Below, one piece after another: positions 8,991-17,393 of a stretch of 50,438 bases of DNA (position 1 is its first letter; every line of letters begins with the position of its first letter). The notes under the pieces are model-generated. The model worked only from the letters and a program-made list of their open reading frames with translations, did no database searches and was not told where the DNA came from. The position numbers and the translations under genes were made by a program. The DNA lies in NCBI GenBank assembly GCA_039679375.1, contig JBDKVA010000160.1:1-50438 (forward strand), read 5' to 3'. Source of the DNA: JBDKVA01 sp039679375 (GTDB lineage: Bacteria; Bacillota; Clostridia; Acetivibrionales; DTU013).

Positions 8991-10721
8991 ATGAAGAAAG
9001 CAAGGCTTCTAGCATTTATCCTGGCGTGTGTTTTAGCAGTAAGTGTAGCAGGCTGTGGATCTAATCCTGGCACCACCTCTTCTGGAACTACCGGAGACGT
9101 GGCCGCCACGTCTGCAACAACTGATACCACTTCTACAGAAGAAGGGGCAGCAAAATCAGAGAAACCGACTTATCCCCTGATTACCCCTGGCAGTGAAACA
9201 TTGACAGTTGCAACGATGGACAACTGGTTTGCTACCAAGAGCTATAACAATAACCTTCCAGTTTATCAGGAGCTTGAAAAGCTAACCGGTGTAACGATCA
9301 AATGGGAAGCTACCCCAGTAAATGATTATGATCAGGTTATGACAACAAGACTGGCTTCCGGTGCAAATCTGCCTGACGTATTTGTAGTTCCATGGGATTC
9401 AAATCCTGACAAACTGGGCATCGATGGTATCTCAATCCCAATGAATAATCTTATTAAAGATAATGCATATTACTTAAACATGTTAATGAACTTTAATCCG
9501 TCGGTTCGTTCAGGAATCACTGCCGCAGATGGTAATATTTATGCTTACCCTGGATTTGGTGAAGGTCTTGTTACCAGTGCCGCTGAAATGGAGAGCGGGA
9601 ATCTGACAAATCCGGGAGCCAATATTTGCCCGAATGTTTCTGCAATTCGTAAAGACTGGCTGGATAAGTTAGGTTTGAAAATGCCGGAAACATTGGATGA
9701 CTGGTATAATATATTGAAAGCATTTAAAACACAGGATCCAAACGGAAATAAAAAGGCAGATGAAATTCCGGTAACGGCAACCTTTAATATCCGTGATATC
9801 TACCGTTTCGGTGAGGCATTCGGATTATATCGTTCAGGTAATGCGGAAGGACGCTGGGATGTTGATGCAAACGGCAAAATATACTTTAAAGATATTGATA
9901 CTAGATTTAAACAAACTCTTGAATTCTTAAACAAGCTATATAATGAAGGCCTTTTAGATCCGGAATATGCTTCCGCAGGCTTTAGCAAGACAAGTGAAAA
10001 GATCAACCGTAACCTTGTAGGCGCAGTTACAAGTGATTGGATGTCCAACTTTGGAACCTACAATGCAAACTTAAAAACAGCCGGCGTTGCAGATGCTAAT
10101 TGGGTACCTGTGAAACCAATCAAGAATCCGGATGGCAAATCTTTGATTACAAACCGCTGGTCAGTCTGGAAGACAATGGCGATTTCAAAAAGTTGTAAAA
10201 ACCCGGAGCTTGCAATGAAATGGATTGACATTCATACTTTAAGCCCGGAGGGTATCCGCCTTCAGACTTTGGGTGTAGAAGGACTTAGCTATAAAATGGA
10301 AAACGGCAAACCTGTACTGACAGAAATGGCAACGAAAAACCCGGACGGTATTGGGCCACAGGAATATTTACGCTCACTGGGCGCATGGGGACAGGTTTCC
10401 TATGTGCAGACAAAAGAAGCTTACGAAGTTTTGTGGGCTGATCAGCCGGATATCATTGCATTTGCAGCAAAATTCCCGATTGAAGATATACGTGACCCAT
10501 TCCCAACCGGCCTCCCATTCTCCGATGAAGAGACAGATATTCGTACAGAATTCGAAACCAACATCAACACATATTGTGACGAAATGGCAATCAAATTTAT
10601 CGAAGGAAAAGAGTCATTAGATAAGTTTGATGCATATGTCGAAGGTGTTAAGAAATATGGGTTAGAAGAACTTACAGCTGCTTACCAGAGTGCTTATGAA
10701 AGATTTATGAGCGCAAAATAA
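8991..10721 (+). CDS. lplA: Extracellular sugar-binding lipoprotein, LplA-like
   Basis: A 576-residue solute-binding protein with a lipoprotein signal peptide (MKKARLLAFILAC then the lipobox SVAGC, acylated Cys at about residue 21) and a Ser/Thr-rich linker. The mature part has the family 1 extracellular solute-binding fold of large LplA/YtcQ-like proteins, with WDSNP and WMSNF segments. The ATG at 8991 follows AGGAGGG. It is first in an operon with two LplB/LplC-type permeases, and so binds an oligosaccharide for import. A strong hairpin follows the gene, which would give the binding protein more mRNA than the permeases. The symbol is by similarity and context. Confidence 0.88.
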   Translation: MKKARLLAFILACVLAVSVAGCGSNPGTTSSGTTGDVAATSATTDTTSTEEGAAKSEKPTYPLITPGSETLTVATMDNWFATKSYNNNLPVYQELEKLTGVTIKWEATPVNDYDQVMTTRLASGANLPDVFVVPWDSNPDKLGIDGISIPMNNLIKDNAYYLNMLMNFNPSVRSGITAADGNIYAYPGFGEGLVTSAAEMESGNLTNPGANICPNVSAIRKDWLDKLGLKMPETLDDWYNILKAFKTQDPNGNKKADEIPVTATFNIRDIYRFGEAFGLYRSGNAEGRWDVDANGKIYFKDIDTRFKQTLEFLNKLYNEGLLDPEYASAGFSKTSEKINRNLVGAVTSDWMSNFGTYNANLKTAGVADANWVPVKPIKNPDGKSLITNRWSVWKTMAISKSCKNPELAMKWIDIHTLSPEGIRLQTLGVEGLSYKMENGKPVLTEMATKNPDGIGPQEYLRSLGAWGQVSYVQTKEAYEVLWADQPDIIAFAAKFPIEDIRDPFPTGLPFSDEETDIRTEFETNINTYCDEMAIKFIEGKESLDKFDAYVEGVKKYGLEELTAAYQSAYERFMSAK

Positions 10722-10750
10722 CATAAATAAAGATGTGCCAATGGAAGATG

Positions 10751-10768
10751 CGCCCCCTTTTGGGGGCG
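10751..10768 (+). terminator. Intercistronic GC hairpin after the binding-protein gene
   Basis: CGCCCCC-TTTT-GGGGGCG forms a 7-base-pair stem with a 4-base loop and has no U-tract. It lies between the binding-protein gene and the first permease, so it is more likely an mRNA-stabilising or partial attenuator element than a full terminator. Confidence 0.7.
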
Positions 10769-10804
10769 TGTACTCTATCTATGATCCGACAAGGGGGACC
10801 TTAT

Positions 10805-11761
10805 ATGAAAGCTATAAAAACAGGTAACGCTGGCAACCTATCAAATTCACATAAACAATCGATCCTACAATTAATCATTCGTGATAGACAGCTTCTGGTT
10901 TTGTGTATCCCAATGATTTTGTTCTTTTTAATTTTTTGTTACGCTCCGATGTATGGGTTGGTCATAGCGTTCAAGGACTTCAAGCCGGGACTTGGCATAA
11001 TAGGTTCAGAATGGGTCGGATTAAAATATTTTGCTCAGGTTTTTCGTAATCCATTTTTTCCGAGACTCTTTAAGAACACATTTTTAATTGGTATATACAG
11101 TCTTGCGTGGGGTTTTCCGTTACCAATCATATTTGCTCTTTTTGTTAATGAGATTCGGTCATCTAAATTTAAAAAAATAGCGCAGACCATCAGCTATTTG
11201 CCATACTTCATTTCAACGGTTGTTATTGTTGGGCTTTTATGGAATTTCCTTTCTCCCACAACGGGTGTGGTAAATACAATTTATACGATGATAACAGGAA
11301 AAGATGCTATTACTTTTATGTCAGAACCTGCGTACTTTAGAAGTTTATATATAGGAAGTAATATTTGGCAGTCATTTGGCTGGAATTCAATTATATATCT
11401 GGCAGCGTTGGCCGGGGTTGACCTGCAACTTTATGACAGTGCGACAGTGGATGGTGCAAACCGCTTTCAACAAATGCTGCACGTTACATTGCCGATCTTG
11501 CTTCCGACAATTGTCATTATGCTTGTATTGAATATGGGAAACATAATGAGTGTCGGCTTTGAAAAGCTTATTTTAATGTATTCACCTGCCACTTTTCAGG
11601 TAGCCGATGTCATATCAACATATACCTATCGGCGTGGCATCATACAGTCCGACTTTAGCTTTGGAACAGCCATTGGACTTTTTAATTCCGTGATTAATAT
11701 TGTATTTATTGTAGGCGCGAACCGATTTAGTAAAAAATTAACTGAAACATCATTGTGGTAA
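10805..11761 (+). CDS. lplB: Carbohydrate ABC transporter permease, LplB-like
   Basis: A 318-residue inner-membrane protein with six predicted membrane segments, the first at about residues 35-55 (LLVLCIPMILFFLIF). The EAA-type cytoplasmic loop, DSATVDGANRFQQMLHVTLP, is clear near residues 215-235. It matches the LplB/YtcP class of sugar-import permeases. The ATG at 10805 follows AGGGGGACC; the upstream in-frame start would lie before the intercistronic hairpin. It should pair with the permease at 11776 and an ATPase encoded elsewhere. Confidence 0.88.
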   Translation: MKAIKTGNAGNLSNSHKQSILQLIIRDRQLLVLCIPMILFFLIFCYAPMYGLVIAFKDFKPGLGIIGSEWVGLKYFAQVFRNPFFPRLFKNTFLIGIYSLAWGFPLPIIFALFVNEIRSSKFKKIAQTISYLPYFISTVVIVGLLWNFLSPTTGVVNTIYTMITGKDAITFMSEPAYFRSLYIGSNIWQSFGWNSIIYLAALAGVDLQLYDSATVDGANRFQQMLHVTLPILLPTIVIMLVLNMGNIMSVGFEKLILMYSPATFQVADVISTYTYRRGIIQSDFSFGTAIGLFNSVINIVFIVGANRFSKKLTETSLW

Positions 11762-11775
11762 GGAGGGATCGTGTT

Positions 11776-12660
11776 TTGAAACGAAAAACCGTAGGAGACC
11801 GTATTTTCGCAGTGATTACATACAGCTTTGTTATTGCTTGTTGCACCGCTGCACTTTATCCACTGGTCTACACATTCAGTATGTCAATTAGTGCTCCTAT
11901 TCATGTAGCCAAGAACGATATTTTTATCTGGCCAAAAGGGTTTTCCCTGCAGGCGTACAAACTGGTATTTGAAGATAAGGAAATATGGAACACATATCTA
12001 AATACGATCTGGTATACAGTTGTAGGAACAATAATCAGCGTCGTTTTGACCGTTATTTCTGCATATCCGCTTTCAAGGCCGGGATTTTTTCTTCGTAAAA
12101 AGTTAATGATGTTTGTACTATTTACCATGTACTTTAGCGGTGGTCTAATCCCACAATTTTTGCTGATTAACAATTTGGGCCTTTATAATAACCGTTGGGC
12201 TTGTATCCTGCCTTATGCAATCAGTGCGTGGAATTTGATCGTATGTCGCAGTTTTTTTGAAAGTATTCCGAATTCAATAGAAGAAGCGGCAAAGATTGAT
12301 GGTGCATCGCATTATAAAATACTATTTAAAATATTTATTCCGCTTTCAATGCCTATTATTGCGGTTTTAACTTTGTTTTATGCGGTGGGCCAATGGAATG
12401 GCTATTTTGCGGCGATGCTGTATCTTCCGAACGCTGACCTTCATCCAATACAACTTTATCTGCGCAAAGTGTTGATACTCTCAAATGTACAATCCTCAAT
12501 GGGGAATGCCGCTACGATGGGTGGCTTTGAGCGCAGCCTTGCAACTCAACAGTTGAAGTATGCCGTTATCATTGTAGCAATACTGCCAATTTTAGCTGTG
12601 TATCCTTATCTGCAGAAATATTTCGTAAAAGGCGTTATGATTGGTTCGATTAAAGGATAG
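11776..12660 (+). CDS. lplC: Carbohydrate ABC transporter permease, LplC-like
   Basis: A 294-residue inner-membrane protein with about six membrane segments and the EAA loop EEAAKIDGASHYKILFKIFIP at about residues 170-190. It ends with the YFVKGVMIGSIKG tail typical of the LplC/YtcP family. I chose the TTG at 11776, which is 8 bases after AGGAGGG; the GTG at 11755 would overlap the preceding gene and precede the ribosome binding site. It forms the heterodimeric channel with LplB. Confidence 0.88.
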   Translation: MKRKTVGDRIFAVITYSFVIACCTAALYPLVYTFSMSISAPIHVAKNDIFIWPKGFSLQAYKLVFEDKEIWNTYLNTIWYTVVGTIISVVLTVISAYPLSRPGFFLRKKLMMFVLFTMYFSGGLIPQFLLINNLGLYNNRWACILPYAISAWNLIVCRSFFESIPNSIEEAAKIDGASHYKILFKIFIPLSMPIIAVLTLFYAVGQWNGYFAAMLYLPNADLHPIQLYLRKVLILSNVQSSMGNAATMGGFERSLATQQLKYAVIIVAILPILAVYPYLQKYFVKGVMIGSIKG

Positions 12661-12672
12661 GAGAGTGCATTG

Positions 12673-13743
12673 ATGAGTAAATACTATACGACACAGCCTC
12701 ATTTTGAAAAAATGTTTGAAACAACCTTTCGAACACATACATTCAAGGCGGAAACAGTGGATGAATTTACCGCATGGAAACAAAGCTTGACAAAAAAACT
12801 GTGGGAACTCACTGGAATGAATAGAATGGTAAAATGCGATTTTCAGCCGCAGATGCTCGAAGAAGTGAAGTGTGACGGATATATCCGTCGTAAAATGTTG
12901 ATCAATACGGAACCGGATGTTATTGCATCGTTCTACCTTTTGATACCGGATAATTTAGGATTAGGTGAGCGCCGCACGGCGGTAATCGCTTCACATGGTC
13001 ATTCAAGCAATGGCAAGGAGGCGGTTGCCGGCGTGAGAAGCTCACAAGCCATGGCTAAAACGATAGATCATTATAACTATAATTACGGTGAGGTACTGGC
13101 ACAAAAGGGCTATATTGTACTTTGCCCGGATGCCCGCGGATTTGGAGAACGCCGGGAGCGTTATTACCAGGGCGATAGCCCGGAACAGATTATGGGCTCT
13201 TCATGTGATTATCTTAATGTCATGGCAATGTCTTTCGGTCAGACTGTTACCGGTATGTGGACATGGGATCTGATGCGTCTTGTTGATTATGTACTGACAC
13301 GGGATGATGTGAACGGACATGTTGCAAGTGTGGGCCTTTCAGGTGGCGGACTGCAGTCACTTTGGCTGTCTGCGCTGGATGAGCGCATAGAATGTTCGGT
13401 CGTCAGCGGATATTTTTATGGATATCTGGAATCGCTTCTTATACGATTTAATTGCTTGTGTAACTATGTCCCCCATTTGTGGAGTACAGTGGATATTGGA
13501 GATATTGGAGCTCTGATTGCCCCTCGTCCTTTGTTGATTGAAACAGGGGATCAGGATGATCTGAATGGACAAAGCGGCCTTTTGAATGTAACAACACAGA
13601 TAAAGACAGTACAAAGGGCAATGGATCTGACAGGAAAGCCAGGAAATATCTATCATGACATTTTCAGCGGTGGACATCGCTGGCATGGCGAATATGCATA
13701 TCGGTGGCTATTAAAACACTGTCCGCCAGCAGAAAGGGAGTAA
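12673..13743 (+). CDS. Alpha/beta hydrolase, dienelactone-hydrolase or acetyl-esterase like
   Basis: A 356-residue protein without a signal peptide, so probably cytoplasmic. The alpha/beta-hydrolase triad is visible: nucleophile Ser in GLSGGG (near residue 223), acid in ETGDQDD, and His in SGGHRWHG near the C-terminus; the oxyanion region is ASHGHSS. A G-FGERRERY segment is typical of the Abhydrolase_7 or acetyl-xylan-esterase-like group. The ATG at 12673 follows GGAGAG by 7 bases. Lying between a sugar importer and a GH4 glycosidase, it may remove acyl groups from the imported oligosaccharide. The exact substrate is unknown. Confidence 0.8.
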   Translation: MSKYYTTQPHFEKMFETTFRTHTFKAETVDEFTAWKQSLTKKLWELTGMNRMVKCDFQPQMLEEVKCDGYIRRKMLINTEPDVIASFYLLIPDNLGLGERRTAVIASHGHSSNGKEAVAGVRSSQAMAKTIDHYNYNYGEVLAQKGYIVLCPDARGFGERRERYYQGDSPEQIMGSSCDYLNVMAMSFGQTVTGMWTWDLMRLVDYVLTRDDVNGHVASVGLSGGGLQSLWLSALDERIECSVVSGYFYGYLESLLIRFNCLCNYVPHLWSTVDIGDIGALIAPRPLLIETGDQDDLNGQSGLLNVTTQIKTVQRAMDLTGKPGNIYHDIFSGGHRWHGEYAYRWLLKHCPPAERE

Positions 13744-13750
13744 TTACAGG

Positions 13751-14893
13751 ATGAATTCAAAACAACGTGTAGAAGCAACGATTAACCATGTGGAGCCGGA
13801 TCGTGTTCCCGTTGGTGAATGGGGAATTGATCATGATCATGTAAGTAAAATTATTGGCAGACATACCTACTGGCGCAATCGTAAGGATACCACACTTGCA
13901 CTCTGGGATGGCAGGCGCGATGAAGTAGTAGAAAGTATGAAAGCGGATTACGCCGAACTGGTGGATAAACTGGATTATGATATTATAACCGTGGAGACCG
14001 TTCCGGCCAAAGGACATAAAGTAGCAGATCCTCCGCGTAAAACGGGTAAAGGTACCTGGGAGGACAGCAAGGGTGATATCTACAAATATGCTGCAAGTAA
14101 CGATTCGATCAGCAGAATTACAAAGCATGCTGGAAAAGAAGAACTGACCGATGAGGATGTCGAAAAGGCTCTAAAGAAAATTGAAAATATAGATGATTCC
14201 GTATTTGAGTTGATTGATTATTTCAGTGACCGTTATGGAGACGAAAAAGCAATACTCTGCCGCAGCATTGATATTTATACACCGCTATTTCAAGCATTTG
14301 ACGGCGATTTTGCTCATGACCTGCTGCTAACACTGATAGCACCGGATGAGATAAAGAGATTATATCAAGTCTGTTATGCATACAATCAAAAAGTCATCGA
14401 TCATTGTGCCGGGAAAAATGTGATGATTTTAATGCAGGGGCAGGATTTTGGCATGAATTCAGGTTGCATTATGTCACCGGACTTGATTCGTGATATTTTT
14501 ATACCTGTTATGAAAGAGGTAAATACACGAATTGTCCAGAAAGGAATGGTGCCATTTTATCATTGCTGCGGCAACATATGGGACATTATGGAGGATTTTG
14601 TTGCAAGCGGGTATAAAGGATATCAATCCATTCAGGAAAGTGCAAGTATGGATAACTCAAAAGTAAAACAGCTCTATGGCGATCGTCTTACCATGTGGAC
14701 CGGTGTACAGTGTGAAACATTGGTAGGAGGTACGCTTGAGGATATTGAGACAGAAGTAAACAGGAACCTGAAACTATTAATGCCGGGCGGCGGATATATT
14801 TTTGGTTCAACGAACTCCGTTCAATATGGAGCTAAGACGGAAAATTATTTAAGAGCACTGGATATCGTACGTAAAAATGGTATTTATAGATAA
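13751..14893 (+). CDS. URO-D superfamily protein, corrinoid-methyltransferase like
   Basis: A 380-residue protein with the uroporphyrinogen decarboxylase (URO-D) TIM-barrel fold: the opening RVEATINHVEPDRVPVGEWG and the distal PFYHCCGNIWDIMEDF are family hallmarks. It is unlikely to be HemE, because the HemE-specific N-terminal arginine motif is absent and there are no haem genes nearby. HxCG is the zinc-binding motif of MtaA/CmuA methyltransferases; their third ligand, a C-terminal Cys, seems replaced in the MPGGGYIFGSTN region. No corrinoid protein is adjacent. The start is 7 bases after the hydrolase gene, within the sugar operon. A methyl-group or other one-carbon role on sugar derivatives is inference. 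Confidence 0.78.
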   Translation: MNSKQRVEATINHVEPDRVPVGEWGIDHDHVSKIIGRHTYWRNRKDTTLALWDGRRDEVVESMKADYAELVDKLDYDIITVETVPAKGHKVADPPRKTGKGTWEDSKGDIYKYAASNDSISRITKHAGKEELTDEDVEKALKKIENIDDSVFELIDYFSDRYGDEKAILCRSIDIYTPLFQAFDGDFAHDLLLTLIAPDEIKRLYQVCYAYNQKVIDHCAGKNVMILMQGQDFGMNSGCIMSPDLIRDIFIPVMKEVNTRIVQKGMVPFYHCCGNIWDIMEDFVASGYKGYQSIQESASMDNSKVKQLYGDRLTMWTGVQCETLVGGTLEDIETEVNRNLKLLMPGGGYIFGSTNSVQYGAKTENYLRALDIVRKNGIYR

Positions 14894-14910
14894 CAATTGG
14901 AGTGATTAGA

Positions 14911-16296
14911 ATGATTTATAATGAAAATAAGGTTGATGATGTTCAAATAGCTTATATTGGCGGTGGCTCCCGTGGTTGGGCATGGAACTTAATGATTGAT
15001 TTAGCTGTCGAAGAGCAACTCGGCGGAACGGTTCGCCTCTATGATACAAATTGGGACGCTGCAAGAAAGAATGAAATAATCGGTAATTCTTTAAAAAATC
15101 AGCCGGACGCAAAAGAAGGTTTTATTTATAAGGCTATGGATAGCCTGAAAGAAGCATTGGTAGGTGCCGATTTCGTAATAATTTCAATACTGCCTGGTAC
15201 ATTTGATGAGATGGAATCGGATGTTCACGCTCCGGAAAAATACGGGATTTACCAGTCCGTTGGCGATACAACAGGACCTGGCGGTATTATCAGAGCACTC
15301 AGAACATTACCAATGTATGTTGAGATTGCACATGCAATTGAAAATTACTGTCCGGATGCATGGGTAATCAATTACACGAATCCCATGGGCGCCTGTGTAC
15401 GTACCCTCTACAGTGTGTTTCCAAAGATTAAGGCCTTTGGCTGCTGTCATGAAGTGTTCGGCACACAAGAACTGATAGCTCATTTCCTATGTGAAGAACG
15501 CGGGATTGAGAAAATTGCACGTGAAGAAATTAAAGTAAATGTGCAAGGTGTCAATCATTTTACATGGCTCAGCCGGATAGAGTATAACGGTGAAAATGTA
15601 GTACCGGTATATGCGAAAATGGCGGATAAATACCGTGAAAGCGGTTTTGAACCGGGACAAGCTAACAACTGGATGAACAATCATTTTTCCAATGCGAACC
15701 TTGTAAAGTTCGATTTGTTTAACCGGTATGGTGTTGCAGCGGCAGCTGGTGACCGTCATCTTGCAGAGTTCTGTCCGCCATGGTATTTGAAGGATCACGA
15801 GACTGTTAAGAAATGGAAGTTTTCTCTAACGCCGGTACAATGGAGGAAAGATAACCTTGCAAAGCTACTCGAAAAAAGTCAGAAGATGATTGTCGGCGAA
15901 GAAGATATGAAGCTTAAAACCTCGGGAGAAGAGGGCGTTAAGCAAATGAAAGCTTTGTTGGGACTTGGGAGCTTTGTGACCAATGTCAATCTTCCCAACT
16001 ATGGTCAGTTATCAAATGTTACACCCGGAACGGTCGTGGAGACTAATGCAATGTTTTCAAAAAACAGAGTACAGCCTATCTTTTCGGGGTGCATGGAGGA
16101 GAGTGTTCTTGCTTTGACGTTACCGCATATTTATGGGCAAAAATTGGTTGTAGATGCCTGCATGACGAAAGACATGGCACCTGCATTTAAAGCGTTTGCA
16201 ACAAATCCACTTATGACTGCCAGCCTCGACGATACAAAAGCACTTTTTGATACCATGATAAAAAATACAGATCGGTATCTAGAATATTATCGATAA
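14911..16296 (+). CDS. lplD: GH4 glycosidase of the uronidase type, LplD-like
   Basis: A 461-residue family 4 glycoside hydrolase. It has the N-terminal NAD-binding IGGGSRGW motif, NYTNPMGA, the metal-ligand segment CCHEVFG and the second metal motif GVNHFTW. GH4 enzymes use NAD and a divalent metal, usually Mn, in an oxidation-elimination-reduction mechanism. CHEV in place of the CDMP/CNVP of phospho-glycosidases points to unphosphorylated substrates, as in alpha-galacturonidase LplD and alpha-glucuronidases. The ATG at 14911 is 8 bases after GGAG. It is the last gene before a strong terminator. Uronide specificity is inferred from the motif and the lplABC-like context. Confidence 0.85.
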   Translation: MIYNENKVDDVQIAYIGGGSRGWAWNLMIDLAVEEQLGGTVRLYDTNWDAARKNEIIGNSLKNQPDAKEGFIYKAMDSLKEALVGADFVIISILPGTFDEMESDVHAPEKYGIYQSVGDTTGPGGIIRALRTLPMYVEIAHAIENYCPDAWVINYTNPMGACVRTLYSVFPKIKAFGCCHEVFGTQELIAHFLCEERGIEKIAREEIKVNVQGVNHFTWLSRIEYNGENVVPVYAKMADKYRESGFEPGQANNWMNNHFSNANLVKFDLFNRYGVAAAAGDRHLAEFCPPWYLKDHETVKKWKFSLTPVQWRKDNLAKLLEKSQKMIVGEEDMKLKTSGEEGVKQMKALLGLGSFVTNVNLPNYGQLSNVTPGTVVETNAMFSKNRVQPIFSGCMEESVLALTLPHIYGQKLVVDACMTKDMAPAFKAFATNPLMTASLDDTKALFDTMIKNTDRYLEYYR

Positions 16297-16316
16297 TATA
16301 TTTCATATTTCATAAT

Positions 16317-16357
16317 AACAAAGCGGCGTGTTCCAATCCTGAAAACGCCGCTTTGTT
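16317..16357. terminator. Bidirectional terminator
   Basis: AACAAAGCGGCG (16317-16328) pairs perfectly with CGCCGCTTTGTT (16346-16357), a 12-base-pair stem flanked by A and T tracts. It separates the convergent GH4 and asparaginase genes and can serve both strands. Confidence 0.88.
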
Positions 16358-16372
16358 ATTGCAAGAGTTCCA

Positions 16373-17365
16373 TTATAGTTTAAAACAGGTCTCAATTTTG
16401 CCCACAACAACGCCATTATCATTTAAGATTTCACTGGGACAGAGTGCTTCCAGCTTATGAATTGTATCAAGATTATCATAGTTGAGCTGGCGCAGGATCT
16501 CGGCAATTACCACCGGCCACGGCTCTTCCGTACCGTCTTTAATTTTAATGGCGACGCCAAGGCGTTCCTTGACAAGTCCAAATGCATATACGCCCTTCGC
16601 GCCACCCTTAGACACGATGTTTGGATCTTCATTCATAATGCTGCACAGATAGCCTGTACCACGCACCATAACGGGGTTTTTATGCATTAGATCGGTAATT
16701 CTTATCACAGCATTACGTGTATCTGAATGATCTATTTGATCCGGACAGGCAAGCTTTAAGTATGAAAGAGCAATGTTTTTTAGCGGTACAGCAAATACTG
16801 GAACACCACATCCATCGATCCCTATTTGAATTTGATCTATCGGGTACTCCGAAAGGTAAGCGATTGTTTCCCTGATCCGCTTCTGAGCGGCGCTATCCGG
16901 CTGCCAATAGTTTTTATGATCACCGGTCAGATATTCAGATAACAGCATGGCACCGATGTGTTTTCCAGAACAGTTATGCAGTGCTTTGCGGGGAGGAAGA
17001 TTCTTTCGGATCATTTCATCATGCAAAGCCGCAACAGCAGGGTAGGTAGGCTGCATGATCAAATCGTTTTCAGAATAGCCGGTTTTATCCAGTATACTTA
17101 AAATAGTTTCCAGATGAATCGCTTCACCTGCGTGCGACCCAGCCATGATAGCAACTTCATTTTCATTCAAATTATATTTCTCATCAATATGGTTTTCGAT
17201 GACGGGAAGAACCTGCAAAGGCTTCGAGGAAGAGCGATAATAGGTCAATGTGTTTATCTCGCCGACATGATGTGTAATTGTTTTGTCTTCTCCTACAATG
17301 CAAATCCTTCCGGGATGAATATTCTCGAGAAGTCCTCCTCTAAATTCTTTGGTTAAGTTTGACAT
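16373..17365 (-). CDS. L-asparaginase II family protein (PF06089 type)
   Basis: A 330-residue protein of the thermolabile Rhizobium etli-type asparaginase family, which is unrelated to E. coli AnsA/AnsB. Family blocks seen are RSSSKPLQVLPV, MAGSHAGE, HNCSGKHIGAM and GIDGCGVPVFAVPL; the Ser, Lys and Cys residues in these blocks include the known active-site positions. The product would be cytoplasmic aspartate plus ammonia. The ATG at 17365 follows GGAGG by 9 bases; longer starts lack a site. It is cotranscribed with the ROK regulator 28 bases upstream. The link to sugar use is not obvious. Confidence 0.85.
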   Translation of the reverse strand: MSNLTKEFRGGLLENIHPGRICIVGEDKTITHHVGEINTLTYYRSSSKPLQVLPVIENHIDEKYNLNENEVAIMAGSHAGEAIHLETILSILDKTGYSENDLIMQPTYPAVAALHDEMIRKNLPPRKALHNCSGKHIGAMLLSEYLTGDHKNYWQPDSAAQKRIRETIAYLSEYPIDQIQIGIDGCGVPVFAVPLKNIALSYLKLACPDQIDHSDTRNAVIRITDLMHKNPVMVRGTGYLCSIMNEDPNIVSKGGAKGVYAFGLVKERLGVAIKIKDGTEEPWPVVIAEILRQLNYDNLDTIHKLEALCPSEILNDNGVVVGKIETCFKL

Positions 17366-17393
17366 AGTTATTTGCCTCCAGTAATGTCTATTA

